From an uncultured Actinomycetes bacterium (GTDB lineage: Bacteria > Actinomycetota > Acidimicrobiia > Acidimicrobiales > SZUA-35), in assembly GCA_902826025.1 (NCBI GenBank), contig CADEDH010000019.1, positions 1-59,792 of the forward strand: a stretch of 59,792 nt of DNA, given 5' to 3'. The first letter of the stretch is position 1. Every line of letters starts with the position of its first letter. This document shows, one piece after another, positions 36,572-44,703 of this stretch. Below the pieces are notes generated by a model. That model did no database searches. It was not told where the DNA came from and was given only the letters and a program-made list of their open reading frames with translations. The position numbers were made by a program, and so were the translations under genes.

Positions 36572-37717
36572 TCAAACGATCTCGTAGCGGAGGAGCTCGC
36601 CGTCGGTCGACACCCGGGCCTGCTTGAGGATCCGGAGGTGCTCCAGGTGGGCGTAGGTCTCGCTCTCGGCCATGGGACCCCAGGCCCGTTCCTGGAACAG
36701 CGCCTTCATGAACTGGTTGACCGTTCCCCGGCCCAGCGTGTCGCCCGCCGTGCGCAGCACCTCCAGGCGCTCCCGGTGGTGGGCCTTGATGTCTTCGGCC
36801 CGGCCGTGCAGGTCGTGGAACTCGAGCCCGTGGGCCGGCAGCACCGTGGCGTCGCCGAAGGTCTGCATGCGGTCGAGGCTGCGGAAGAAGTCGGCCAGGG
36901 GATCGGCGGTGATGCCCATGCCCGAGATGTGGGGCGTGATCGTGGGCAGCACGTGGTCGCCGCTGATCATCACCTTGTTGGCCGGATCCCACAGGCACAG
37001 GTGGTCCTGGGTGTGGCCCGGCGTGTGCACCGAGACCCACTCCCGGCCCCCCAGCTCCAGCACGTCGGCGTCTTCCACCCGGTTGGTGGGCTGGGGTGTG
37101 ACCACGAACTGGCCCGATGCCAGCTTCATCGCCATCCACCGCATCCGGCGGGCCAGGGGCAGCTCGAAGGGCTTGCCGCCCCACGGCGTGGCCTTGGTCA
37201 GCGGGCCCATCATGGCGCCGTTGATCCGGGCCGGCAGCTGGCCCGGGTCGGCGTGCTCGGGCTCGGGGCCGCCGGAGCTGGCCGGCGGCGCCTCGAACAC
37301 GGTGATCGAGTCCCAGTCTTCGTTCTCGTCCCGAGGGTCGAGGAAGGTCCGGAACCGGCGATGGGTCACGATCTCGGCCCCGACCTTGCGCTGGAACCGC
37401 CGGGCCTGGCCGAAGTGGTCGGGGTGGGAGTGGGTGACGATCACGGTGTGGACCCGGTCGATGTTGAACCCGGCGGTGGCCAGCCGCTTCTTGAGCTGGC
37501 GCCAGGTGCCGACGCCGGGCAGCCCCGGGTCGACCAGGGCGATGCCCCGCTTGTCCTCCATCACGTAGCAGTTGACGTGACCCAGCCCGGGTAGCGAGAT
37601 CGGGAGCTGGATGCGCAGCACGCCGGGGGCCACCTCGTCGGCGCCCTCCCGGGCCGGCTGGCGCTCCTCACGGACCTGGGGTTTGGCTTCGGCGTTCGTC
37701 GTTGCTGGGTCGCTCAC
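36572..37717 (-). CDS. MBL-fold (metallo-beta-lactamase superfamily) hydrolase
   Basis: 381-residue metallohydrolase with the zinc motif H96-S-H98-P-D100-H101, then H-T-P-G-H-T near 230 and S-G-D-H-V near 250, and a late histidine in L-P-A-H-G-L. A C-terminal winged-helix-like tail (L-E-H-L-R-I-L-K) matches the LACTB2-like group. The first 28 residues are hydrophilic and probably disordered. GTG 37717 begins the frame without a clear ribosome site. The fold covers thioesterases, glyoxalase II-like enzymes and nucleases; this protein's substrate cannot be told. Downstream lies the unidentified structured RNA region and terminator. Confidence 0.88.
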   Translation of the reverse strand: MSDPATTNAEAKPQVREERQPAREGADEVAPGVLRIQLPISLPGLGHVNCYVMEDKRGIALVDPGLPGVGTWRQLKKRLATAGFNIDRVHTVIVTHSHPDHFGQARRFQRKVGAEIVTHRRFRTFLDPRDENEDWDSITVFEAPPASSGGPEPEHADPGQLPARINGAMMGPLTKATPWGGKPFELPLARRMRWMAMKLASGQFVVTPQPTNRVEDADVLELGGREWVSVHTPGHTQDHLCLWDPANKVMISGDHVLPTITPHISGMGITADPLADFFRSLDRMQTFGDATVLPAHGLEFHDLHGRAEDIKAHHRERLEVLRTAGDTLGRGTVNQFMKALFQERAWGPMAESETYAHLEHLRILKQARVSTDGELLRYEIV

Positions 37718-37840
37718 CCGGGCAAGGTTACTTTGAAAGCCGCGACAGCTCGAATCGCCCGCCGGCAGTCACATCGGGTCACCGGGTCTGGCACCGCACC
37801 GGGCCCATCGGCGATCATGGGCGCCGACCAGGAGAACCGT

Positions 37841-39334
37841 ATGGTGTTCCAGCGCCGCAAGAGCCGTGATCACAAGAGAGCTGCCGAACCGGTGGGCGGG
37901 CCCGATGCCGGGTTGGTGGCCGAGCTGCGGGCGGCGCTGGAGCCGGCCCGGGTGCGCTACGACAGCGCTGAGCGGGCCCTTTTCGCCCACGACGCTTCGG
38001 TGTTCGAGGGGGGCCTGGCCGGGCCCGTGTGCTTTCCCCTGTCCACCGCCGAGGTCCAGGCGGTCATGCGGATCTCGGAACGCCACGGCCGCTCGGTTGT
38101 GCCCCGGGGGGCCGGCACCGGCCTGGCCGGCGGGGCCATCCCGCTGGCGGCGCCGGTGGTGGTGGCGCTCACCAAGATGAACCGGATCCTGGAGGTCGAC
38201 GAGGACAACCGGGTGGCCTGGGTGGAGCCGGGCGTGATCAACCTCGACCTGAGCAAGATGCTGCGGCCGCTGGGCTACCACTTCGCCCCCGACCCCTCCA
38301 GCCAGCAGTCGTGCACCATCGGGGGCAACGTGGCCAACAACTCCGGTGGCCCCCATTGCCTGGCCTACGGGGTGACCAACGCTCACGTGCGGGCGATCGA
38401 GGTGGTGCTGCCCACGGGCGACGTGGTGATGCTGGGCGGCCTCGATCCGGAGCCTCCCGGCTACGACTTGCGGGGCGCCTTCGTGGGCAGCGAGGGCACG
38501 CTGGGCGTGGCCACCCGGATCGCCGTCACGATAACGCCCAACCCCCCGGCCGTGCGGACGCTGCTGATGGCGTTCGACACAGTGGAGGCGGCGGCCAACA
38601 CCGTCAGCCAGGTGATCGCCTCCGGCATCGTGCCGGCCGCCATGGAGGTGATGGACAACCGCATCACCGTGGCGGTGGAGAACTTCGTCCACGCCGGCTA
38701 CCCCACCGACGCCGCCGCCGTGCTGCTGGCCGAGGTCGACGGCCCGGCCGCCGGGTGCGACATCGACGCCGAGCGGATCGCCGCCATCGGCCGGGCCGAG
38801 GGTGCCGTCAGCGTGCGCCTGGCCGCCGACGACACCGAGCGCGAGCTGCTGTGGAAGGGCCGTAAGACGGCGTTCGGGGCGGTGGCCCAGATCGCCCCCG
38901 ACTACTACCTCCACGACACGGTGGTGCCCCGGTCCCGCCTGGGAGAGGTGCTGGAGAAGGTGTACGAGATCGCCGACCGTCACGGGGTGCTGGTGATGAA
39001 CGTGTTCCACGCCGGCGACGGCAACCTGCACCCGCTGCTGGTGTTCGACCGGCGGGAGCCGGGCATGCTCGATCGGGTGCATGCGGCGGGGGCCGAGATC
39101 GTGGAGGCGTCGATTGCCGTCGGCGGGGTGCTGTCGGGCGAGCACGGGATCGGGGTGGAGAAACAGGGTTTCATGGACCGCTTCTTCACCGCCGACGACC
39201 TCGACCACCAGAACCGGCTCCGCCACGCCTTCGATCCCACCTGCCGGATCAATCCGGGCAAGGTGATCCCGCTCGGCCACAGCTGCGCCGACATCCAGGC
39301 CCTGCGTACGGTGCCAACCGGGGTGTGGGGATGA
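37841..39334 (+). CDS. glcD: glycolate oxidase subunit GlcD (FAD-linked oxidase)
   Basis: 497-residue flavoprotein subunit oxidising glycolate (or D-lactate-like 2-hydroxy acids). The FAD-binding PCMH domain has V-V-P-R-G-A-G-T-G-L-A-G-G near 90, P-D-P-S-S near 150 and I-G-G-N-V-A-N-N-S-G-G near 165. The C-terminal FAD-oxidase domain includes H-A-G-D-G-N-L-H-P near 390 and S-G-E-H-G-I-G near 435. ATG 37841 follows AGGAGAA at about 5 bases; ATG 37817 is in frame upstream. It is the first gene of glcDEF; its stop overlaps the glcE start. Confidence 0.95.
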   Translation: MVFQRRKSRDHKRAAEPVGGPDAGLVAELRAALEPARVRYDSAERALFAHDASVFEGGLAGPVCFPLSTAEVQAVMRISERHGRSVVPRGAGTGLAGGAIPLAAPVVVALTKMNRILEVDEDNRVAWVEPGVINLDLSKMLRPLGYHFAPDPSSQQSCTIGGNVANNSGGPHCLAYGVTNAHVRAIEVVLPTGDVVMLGGLDPEPPGYDLRGAFVGSEGTLGVATRIAVTITPNPPAVRTLLMAFDTVEAAANTVSQVIASGIVPAAMEVMDNRITVAVENFVHAGYPTDAAAVLLAEVDGPAAGCDIDAERIAAIGRAEGAVSVRLAADDTERELLWKGRKTAFGAVAQIAPDYYLHDTVVPRSRLGEVLEKVYEIADRHGVLVMNVFHAGDGNLHPLLVFDRREPGMLDRVHAAGAEIVEASIAVGGVLSGEHGIGVEKQGFMDRFFTADDLDHQNRLRHAFDPTCRINPGKVIPLGHSCADIQALRTVPTGVWG

Positions 39335-40320
39335 CGGCCGCCGCTGGGTCAGCCCCCGCCGCCCCGCCCGCCCTGCAGAGCCACGACCCGGTGCTGGCGG
39401 CATTCGCCGCCGAGGTGGGCACCGACGGGCCCGTGGCCGTGGCCGGTGGCCGCACCCGGTGGGACCTGGGCGGCCCCCTGGCCCCCGGCACCCGGGAGCT
39501 GGCGGCCCCGGCCGGCATCGTGGCCTACACCCCGGCTGAGATGACGGTGGTGGTACGGGCCGGCACCATGGTGGCCGAGCTCCACCACGAGTTGGGCGCC
39601 CGGGGCCAACGTTCGGCTCTGCCGGAGCGGGTCGGCCTGGGCGGCGGCGGAACGGTGGGCGGAGCGGTGGCGGTGGGGGAGAACCACCTCGACCGCCGGG
39701 CCCGGGGCACGGTGGCCGTCAGCGTGCTCCAGGTTCGCTACGTCTCGGCCGAAGGCCGGCTGATCACGGGGGGCGGACCGACGGTGAAGAACGTCACCGG
39801 GTTCGACGTGCCCCGCCTGATGACTGGCTCGCTGGGAACGCTGGGCCTGCTGGCCGAGCTCATCCTGCGCACCAACCCCATTCCGGCCGTTTCCCGTTGG
39901 CTGGCGGCCGACGGGGCCGACCCGTTCGCCGTCGACGCCGCCCTGCTACGACCGAGCGCCGTGCTGTGGGATGGCACCCGGACCTGGGTCCATCTGGAGG
40001 GGCACGGGCCCGACGTGGCAGCCGACGCCGCCACGGTGGGAGCGCTGGGGCCGTTCGTCGAGGTCGAAGGACCACCGGCCGATCTGCCGCCCCACCGATG
40101 GTCGGTGGAGCCGGGCCGTCTCCGGAGCCTGGGCCGGCCAGCGCCGGCCCACGGGCTGCCGGCCGGCCCGTTCGTGGCTTCGATCGGGGTGGGCACGGTG
40201 TGGGCCACGGAGCCGCAGCCGGTGGCCGATCCCCCGGCCGCCATCGCTGCCGTCAGCCGGCGGCTCAAGGACAACTTCGATCCCACCGGCCGCCTCAACC
40301 CCGGCCGCCGGATCGGCTGA
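39331..40320 (+). CDS. glcE: glycolate oxidase subunit GlcE (FAD-binding)
   Basis: 329-residue FAD-binding subunit. Visible are V-A-V-A-G-G-R-T-R-W in the first part of the PCMH domain, V-G-L-G-G-G-G-T-V-G-G-A-V-A and D-V-P-R-L-M-T-G-S-L-G-T-L-G, and a C-terminal N-P-G-R-R-I-G. It is shorter than GlcD and lacks the large C-terminal domain, as expected of GlcE. ATG 39331 overlaps the glcD stop (ATGA). It works with GlcD and the iron-sulfur GlcF at the membrane, feeding electrons to the quinone pool. Confidence 0.92.
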   Translation: MTAAAGSAPAAPPALQSHDPVLAAFAAEVGTDGPVAVAGGRTRWDLGGPLAPGTRELAAPAGIVAYTPAEMTVVVRAGTMVAELHHELGARGQRSALPERVGLGGGGTVGGAVAVGENHLDRRARGTVAVSVLQVRYVSAEGRLITGGGPTVKNVTGFDVPRLMTGSLGTLGLLAELILRTNPIPAVSRWLAADGADPFAVDAALLRPSAVLWDGTRTWVHLEGHGPDVAADAATVGALGPFVEVEGPPADLPPHRWSVEPGRLRSLGRPAPAHGLPAGPFVASIGVGTVWATEPQPVADPPAAIAAVSRRLKDNFDPTGRLNPGRRIG

Positions 40321-40330
40321 TGAGGACGCC

Positions 40331-41554
40331 ATGAACCGACAGACGACCAGCACACCGGCCACCGGGGCCGCGGGCCGCTCGGTCCTGCGCCTCGACGCCG
40401 AGGACCTCAACAAGTGCGTCCAGTGCGGGCTGTGCCTGCCGTCGTGCCCCACGTTCCGGGTCACGGGCGACGAGAGCCTGTCGCCCCGGGGCCGGATCGC
40501 TCTCATGCGCCAGGTCCAGGACCACGGGGCGCCGCTGACCACCGAGGTGCTGACCTCGTTCGAGACCTGTGTCCAGTGCCGGGGTTGCGAGCCGGCCTGC
40601 CCCAGCGGCGTGCCCTACGGCCACCTCATGGAGCAGACCCGGGAGGCCCTGGCCCGCCAGGGCCGGATCTCGCCCTGGTGGCAGCGCCTGGCCATGGAGG
40701 GCCTGGCCCACCCCCGCTTCCTCCGGCTCGGCTCGAGTGCCCTGGCCGGAGCCCAGCGCCTCCGGCTGGTGCCGGGCCCGGTCGCCCGCCGGTTCGGTCT
40801 GCCGGGCCGCCTCCCGATTCGACGGGAAGCGCATCGGGCGTCGGGCACCGACGTCTATCTGTTCACCGGCTGCGTGATGGACGTCTGGCAGCGGCCGGTG
40901 CACCAGGCGGCCCAGCGGGTGCTGGAGGCCGCCGGGTTCGGGGTCACGCCCACCGCCGACCGGGCCCCGTGTTGCGGGGCCCTCCACACCCACGCCGGGC
41001 TGGGCGACCGGGCCCGCCAGCTGGCCGAGGCCACGATCGCCGCCCTCAGTACCGACGGCAGCGGTGACGGGCCTCCCATCCTGGTCGACTCGGCCGGCTG
41101 CGGCGCCGCCCTCAAGGACTACGGTCACCTGCTGGGCACGGCCGCCGCCGACCGGTTCTCCCGCCGGGTGCTGGACGTGACCGAATGGCTGGCCCGACAC
41201 GAAGACCGGCTGCCGGCGGCCGAGCCCCTGGCGCTCCGGGTGGCTGTACAGGATCCGTGCCACCTCCGCCACGTCCAGCGAGCCCACCTGCCCACCCGCA
41301 CGGTGCTGGCCCACTACGTAACCGAGCTGGTGGAGCTGGACGACGACGGCCTGTGCTGTGGCGCCGGCGGTGCCTACTCGGTGCTGCAGCCGGAGCTGGC
41401 CGGTGACATCCGGGCCCGCAAGGTGGCCGCCATCGACCGGGCCCGCCCCGATGTCGTGGCCAGCGCCAACCCGGGCTGCTCGCTTCACCTGGCCGCCGTC
41501 GGCGTGCCCACCATCCACCCGCTGGAGCTGGTCGACCGGGCACTCAATCCTTGA
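40331..41554 (+). CDS. glcF: glycolate oxidase iron-sulfur subunit GlcF
   Basis: 407-residue Fe-S subunit. Two ferredoxin-like [4Fe-4S] motifs: C29-x2-C32-x2-C35-x3-C39 and C80-x2-C83-x2-C86-x3-C90. Two CCG domains follow, marked by A-P-C-C-G-A-L near 215 and L-C-C-G-A-G-G near 345, typical of GlcF and heterodisulfide-reductase-like subunits. ATG 40331 has GAGGA directly upstream and lies 10 bp after the glcE stop. The three-gene operon passes electrons from glycolate oxidation onward. It converges with the pseudokinase gene. Confidence 0.94.
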   Translation: MNRQTTSTPATGAAGRSVLRLDAEDLNKCVQCGLCLPSCPTFRVTGDESLSPRGRIALMRQVQDHGAPLTTEVLTSFETCVQCRGCEPACPSGVPYGHLMEQTREALARQGRISPWWQRLAMEGLAHPRFLRLGSSALAGAQRLRLVPGPVARRFGLPGRLPIRREAHRASGTDVYLFTGCVMDVWQRPVHQAAQRVLEAAGFGVTPTADRAPCCGALHTHAGLGDRARQLAEATIAALSTDGSGDGPPILVDSAGCGAALKDYGHLLGTAAADRFSRRVLDVTEWLARHEDRLPAAEPLALRVAVQDPCHLRHVQRAHLPTRTVLAHYVTELVELDDDGLCCGAGGAYSVLQPELAGDIRARKVAAIDRARPDVVASANPGCSLHLAAVGVPTIHPLELVDRALNP

Positions 41555-41584
41555 GCGGGGCGGCCGGTCCCGGCGCCCGGCGGC

Positions 41585-44059
41585 TCAACCCAGGGTGGTG
41601 AACGACATTACCTGACTGGCCGTGTGGCCCGAGGCGTCGGTCACCGTCACCGTGACCGTGTACGACGTGCCCGACCGCAGGCTGGGGGTGACGATACCGA
41701 GCAGCAGGGTGTGGGCCGTGGCGCACGACGAGCTGGGGACCTCCCGGGCCGCCTCGCCCACGGCGGCGTAGCTGAACACGGCGGTGACGCAGGAGCCGCT
41801 GGTGAGGCTGATCCGGGCCGAGGTGGCCCGGATGCGGGTGACGTCGGCCGCGTCGATCAGCGGCAGGGTCAGACCCTGGGGGGCAGCGGTGGTGCCCGTG
41901 CCCGGAGGTTTGGATGGGGGAGTGAGCGTGGGTAGCGAGGGCAGCAGCGTGGGCCGGGGGGTCGGCGGCGGCGCCGTGGTGCCTGATCGCCGGGTGGTGG
42001 CGGTGGTGGCCGTGGTGGCGGGGGCGGTGGTGGCCGGCGCCGTGGTGGCGGGGGCGGTGGTGGCGGGCGCCGACGGGGCCGGGCTGGCGGGGGCGGTGGT
42101 GGCGGGGGCGGCGGTGGTGGTGGTCCGCTTGGGTGTGGCCTTCGGCTTGGGGCGGGGCGCGGGAACGGTGGTGTTGGTGGCTGGGGGCTCCTGGAGCACC
42201 GGCGGCACCACTGTCGGGTTGGACGAGGCGTCTGAGCTGTCGATGAAGGTGGCGAACGTGGAGTCGGGAGCGACGTTGGACGGCGGCTTCAGGTCCCTGA
42301 CCAGGAGCCACACCACCACCCCAGCGATGACGGCCAGGCCCAGCACGGCCAGTAGCCCCCCGTAGGAGCGGCGCCGATTGAACCAGGCTCCCTGGACCGC
42401 CTCCCAGTGCCGCAGGAGCGGGTTCTCGGGCGGGACCGGCAGGGGCTGGCGTTCGAAGGCGGGGAACGGGATCTGATCGTCGATCGGAATCGGGCCGGCC
42501 AGGCCGTCGGATGGCGGGGGGGCCACGTCGGGTACTGCGACGGACTCGACCCCGTCGTCGAGCGGGCCGGGGCCGGCGGCGTCGTCGTCCGGGGCCAGCC
42601 AGGCCGACGGGCGCCGGGGCGGGGCCACAGCAGCGGGAACGGGGGCGGTGGTGGACGCCAGCAGAGCTACGGCGTCGAGCCGGGGGCCGATCGGGCTGCT
42701 GTCGGCGTCGCCGTTCCTGGTGCCGGCCGGCTCCGGCTCGAGCTCCACGATGGCGGCCTCGGGCGGATCGGCGGCCACGACGGTGGCAGCGGGATCGAAT
42801 GCGGCGGCCACGATGGTGGCGGCGGGATCGAAGGTGGGGGCGGCGGTGGTGGGCTCGGGGTCGAGATCCGGGGCCAGAGCAGAAGCCGGGACCTGACCGG
42901 TCGAGGGCGCGTCGGCCGACAGGGGGGCGATCCCGACCGGTGGGTGCTCGGCCACGGCCGTGCTTGAACCGCTGGAGGAGCGGCTGCCGGAACCGGGCGA
43001 GCCCAGGGAGCCGGGAGGGGCGGGCGGCCGGGGAACCGGCCGGTCAGGCGTCCAGCCGGAGTCGAGGCCCAGGGGGTCGTCTTCGGCACCCGGGGTGCTG
43101 GCGCCGTCGGTCAGATCGATGATCAGCTCGTCGGGCTCGGCTCCGACGGCGCGGGAGAAAGCGTCGTTGCCCGCGGTGGTGCTGGGGGAGGCGCCGTTCG
43201 AGCTGGGCCCGAGGCCCGGTTCGGCCGGGGCGGTTGATGGGCCGAGCAGACTGTCCCAGTCGATGGGATCGACGTCGGTCTCCGCTCCCGCCACCTCGGG
43301 CTCGGCCGCCAGGGCCAGCTCCAGGGCCCGGGCCAGGTGGTTGCACGTGCCGTACCGGTTGGCCGGGTTCTCGCTCAGCCCCTGGTCGATCACGTCGAGG
43401 ATCCGGGCCGGAGCCAGGCGGGCGACTTCGGCCATGAACTCCGGGGCCGGGCGACCCCGGTTGGGGGCCTGGCCGGCGATCAGGGCGGCCAGGGTGAGCG
43501 ACAGGCTGTAGACGTCGGCCGGCGGAGCCGGGGTCACGCCCCGCAGCGTCTCGGGGGCGCCGTAGCGGGGGCTTCCGTCGTCGAACCGCCGGGTGGCCAT
43601 GCCGTACAGCGAGATCAGGGGGGAGCTGGCGTCGGCCAGCACGATGCTCGAGGGCTTCAGATCGCCCAGCACCACGCCCAGGTCGTGGCCCCGTCCGACG
43701 ATGCGGGCGGCCTGCATCACCAACTCGGCTGCCCGGTGCCAGGGGGTGGGCCCGTGCGACAGCTGATCGGCCAGCGAGCCGATACGGAAGTACGGCATCA
43801 CGAGGTAGTTGGCGCCGTCGGGAGTGGATCCCACCTCGTACACCGGGACCACGCCCGGCTGCTCGGCGAACCGGTTGAGCGCCTTGCGCCGGATGTCGAA
43901 TCGGCGGGGTACCAGCGGTTCCTGGAGCGGATCGAGGATTTTTACTGCTACCTGGCGATTGTGGGTGCGTTGACGGCCGCGGAAGATGGCCGAACCCTCC
44001 ACATCCAGGGGCTCGACCTCGTCGATACCCCTAATCGCCAGATCGTCTGCTGTTGTCAT
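41585..44059 (-). CDS. membrane-bound Ser/Thr protein kinase homologue, probable pseudokinase
   Basis: 824-residue PknB-like protein. The kinase fold is at 1-265 with V-A-V-K (K40) kept. The catalytic loop reads V-L-G-D-L-K-P-S-S, so D133 and K135 remain, but His and Arg of HRD are lost and the metal-binding Asn is S138. The D-F-G metal loop is L151-Y-G153, lacking the essential aspartate. A-P-E (168-170) is kept. A long acidic Pro/Ala linker, one transmembrane helix (about 566-588), a Thr/Ala/Pro low-complexity stretch with A-P-A-T-T repeats and a fibronectin-like C-terminal domain follow. Phosphotransfer is unlikely; it may be a scaffold or allosteric partner. ATG 44059 has GAGG 6 bases upstream. 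Confidence 0.9.
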   Translation of the reverse strand: MTTADDLAIRGIDEVEPLDVEGSAIFRGRQRTHNRQVAVKILDPLQEPLVPRRFDIRRKALNRFAEQPGVVPVYEVGSTPDGANYLVMPYFRIGSLADQLSHGPTPWHRAAELVMQAARIVGRGHDLGVVLGDLKPSSIVLADASSPLISLYGMATRRFDDGSPRYGAPETLRGVTPAPPADVYSLSLTLAALIAGQAPNRGRPAPEFMAEVARLAPARILDVIDQGLSENPANRYGTCNHLARALELALAAEPEVAGAETDVDPIDWDSLLGPSTAPAEPGLGPSSNGASPSTTAGNDAFSRAVGAEPDELIIDLTDGASTPGAEDDPLGLDSGWTPDRPVPRPPAPPGSLGSPGSGSRSSSGSSTAVAEHPPVGIAPLSADAPSTGQVPASALAPDLDPEPTTAAPTFDPAATIVAAAFDPAATVVAADPPEAAIVELEPEPAGTRNGDADSSPIGPRLDAVALLASTTAPVPAAVAPPRRPSAWLAPDDDAAGPGPLDDGVESVAVPDVAPPPSDGLAGPIPIDDQIPFPAFERQPLPVPPENPLLRHWEAVQGAWFNRRRSYGGLLAVLGLAVIAGVVVWLLVRDLKPPSNVAPDSTFATFIDSSDASSNPTVVPPVLQEPPATNTTVPAPRPKPKATPKRTTTTAAPATTAPASPAPSAPATTAPATTAPATTAPATTATTATTRRSGTTAPPPTPRPTLLPSLPTLTPPSKPPGTGTTAAPQGLTLPLIDAADVTRIRATSARISLTSGSCVTAVFSYAAVGEAAREVPSSSCATAHTLLLGIVTPSLRSGTSYTVTVTVTDASGHTASQVMSFTTLG

Positions 44060-44232
44060 CCAATCCTCGCCCGTCAAGGCAACCGTCGCCCTGCCGGCCC
44101 CGCGGCGGCTCGCGGAGGTGTCGGCATCGTCGTGGAGGCCACGACCCGTCCTACGCTAGCCCAAAGGTGGCCCCCGCCGCGCCCGCTCCGGCGGTATCAC
44201 ATGATGTTCACATTACGGCTCCACCAGGAACA

Positions 44233-44592
44233 ATGGACGCCATGGAGATGGCTGAGATCAACGCTGTGACACTGGCGGTGACCGACATGGCGGTGTCGTT
44301 CGCCTTCTACCGCTCGATCGGGTGGGAGCTGGCCTACGGCGGCCCCGACGCCTCGTTCACCTCGTTCCGGGTGGGGACGAACTTCGTCAACCTGACTGCC
44401 GGGGAGGGCCCGCCGGCGGGGCCCTGGGGGCGCGTGATCATCCACGTCTCGTCGCCCGACGAGATGTGGCAGCGGCTACGGGACGCCGGCTACGAGCCCG
44501 AGTTCGCGCCCCGGGACGCGTCCTGGGGCGAGCGCTACTTCCACGTCCGGGACCCCGACGGCCACGAGCTCAGCTTCGCCCGTCGCTTGTGA
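44233..44592 (+). CDS. VOC family protein (glyoxalase/bleomycin-resistance fold)
   Basis: 119-residue single-domain vicinal-oxygen-chelate protein. It opens I-N-A-V-T-L-A-V-T-D-M-A-V-S-F-A-F-Y-R-S and ends D-P-D-G-H-E-L-S-F, the usual paired bab strands with a metal-ligand glutamate near the end. Size and pattern match small dimeric glyoxalase-like proteins; metal and substrate are unknown. ATG 44233 has AGGA a few bases upstream; ATGs at 44242 and 44248 are in frame. It diverges from the pseudokinase. A tandem palindromic repeat begins directly after its stop. Confidence 0.85.
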   Translation: MDAMEMAEINAVTLAVTDMAVSFAFYRSIGWELAYGGPDASFTSFRVGTNFVNLTAGEGPPAGPWGRVIIHVSSPDEMWQRLRDAGYEPEFAPRDASWGERYFHVRDPDGHELSFARRL

Positions 44593-44703
44593 GGGCGCCC
44601 CGAAGGGCGCCCAGGGTGTTCGCCGGAGGCGAACCCAAGACGCCCCGAAGGGCGCCCGGGGTGTTCGCCGGAGGCGAACCCAAGGCGCCCCGAAGGGCGC
44701 CCG
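44593..44703. repeat. 45-bp tandem repeat made of two short-loop palindromes, about 2.4 copies
   Basis: The gap between the VOC stop and the amidase stop is filled by a 45-base direct repeat. Each unit holds GGGCGCCC-CGAA-GGGCGCCC and GTTCGCC-GGA-GGCGAAC hairpins. The CGAAG block recurs at 44601, 44646 and 44691. It may act as a bidirectional terminator for the convergent genes. Similar short-loop palindromes occur at 49421-49495 and 59710-59792. Confidence 0.85.

Noticed and set aside
44593..44703. CRISPR array
   Set aside because: Repeats are directly adjacent without unique spacers and no cas genes are present.
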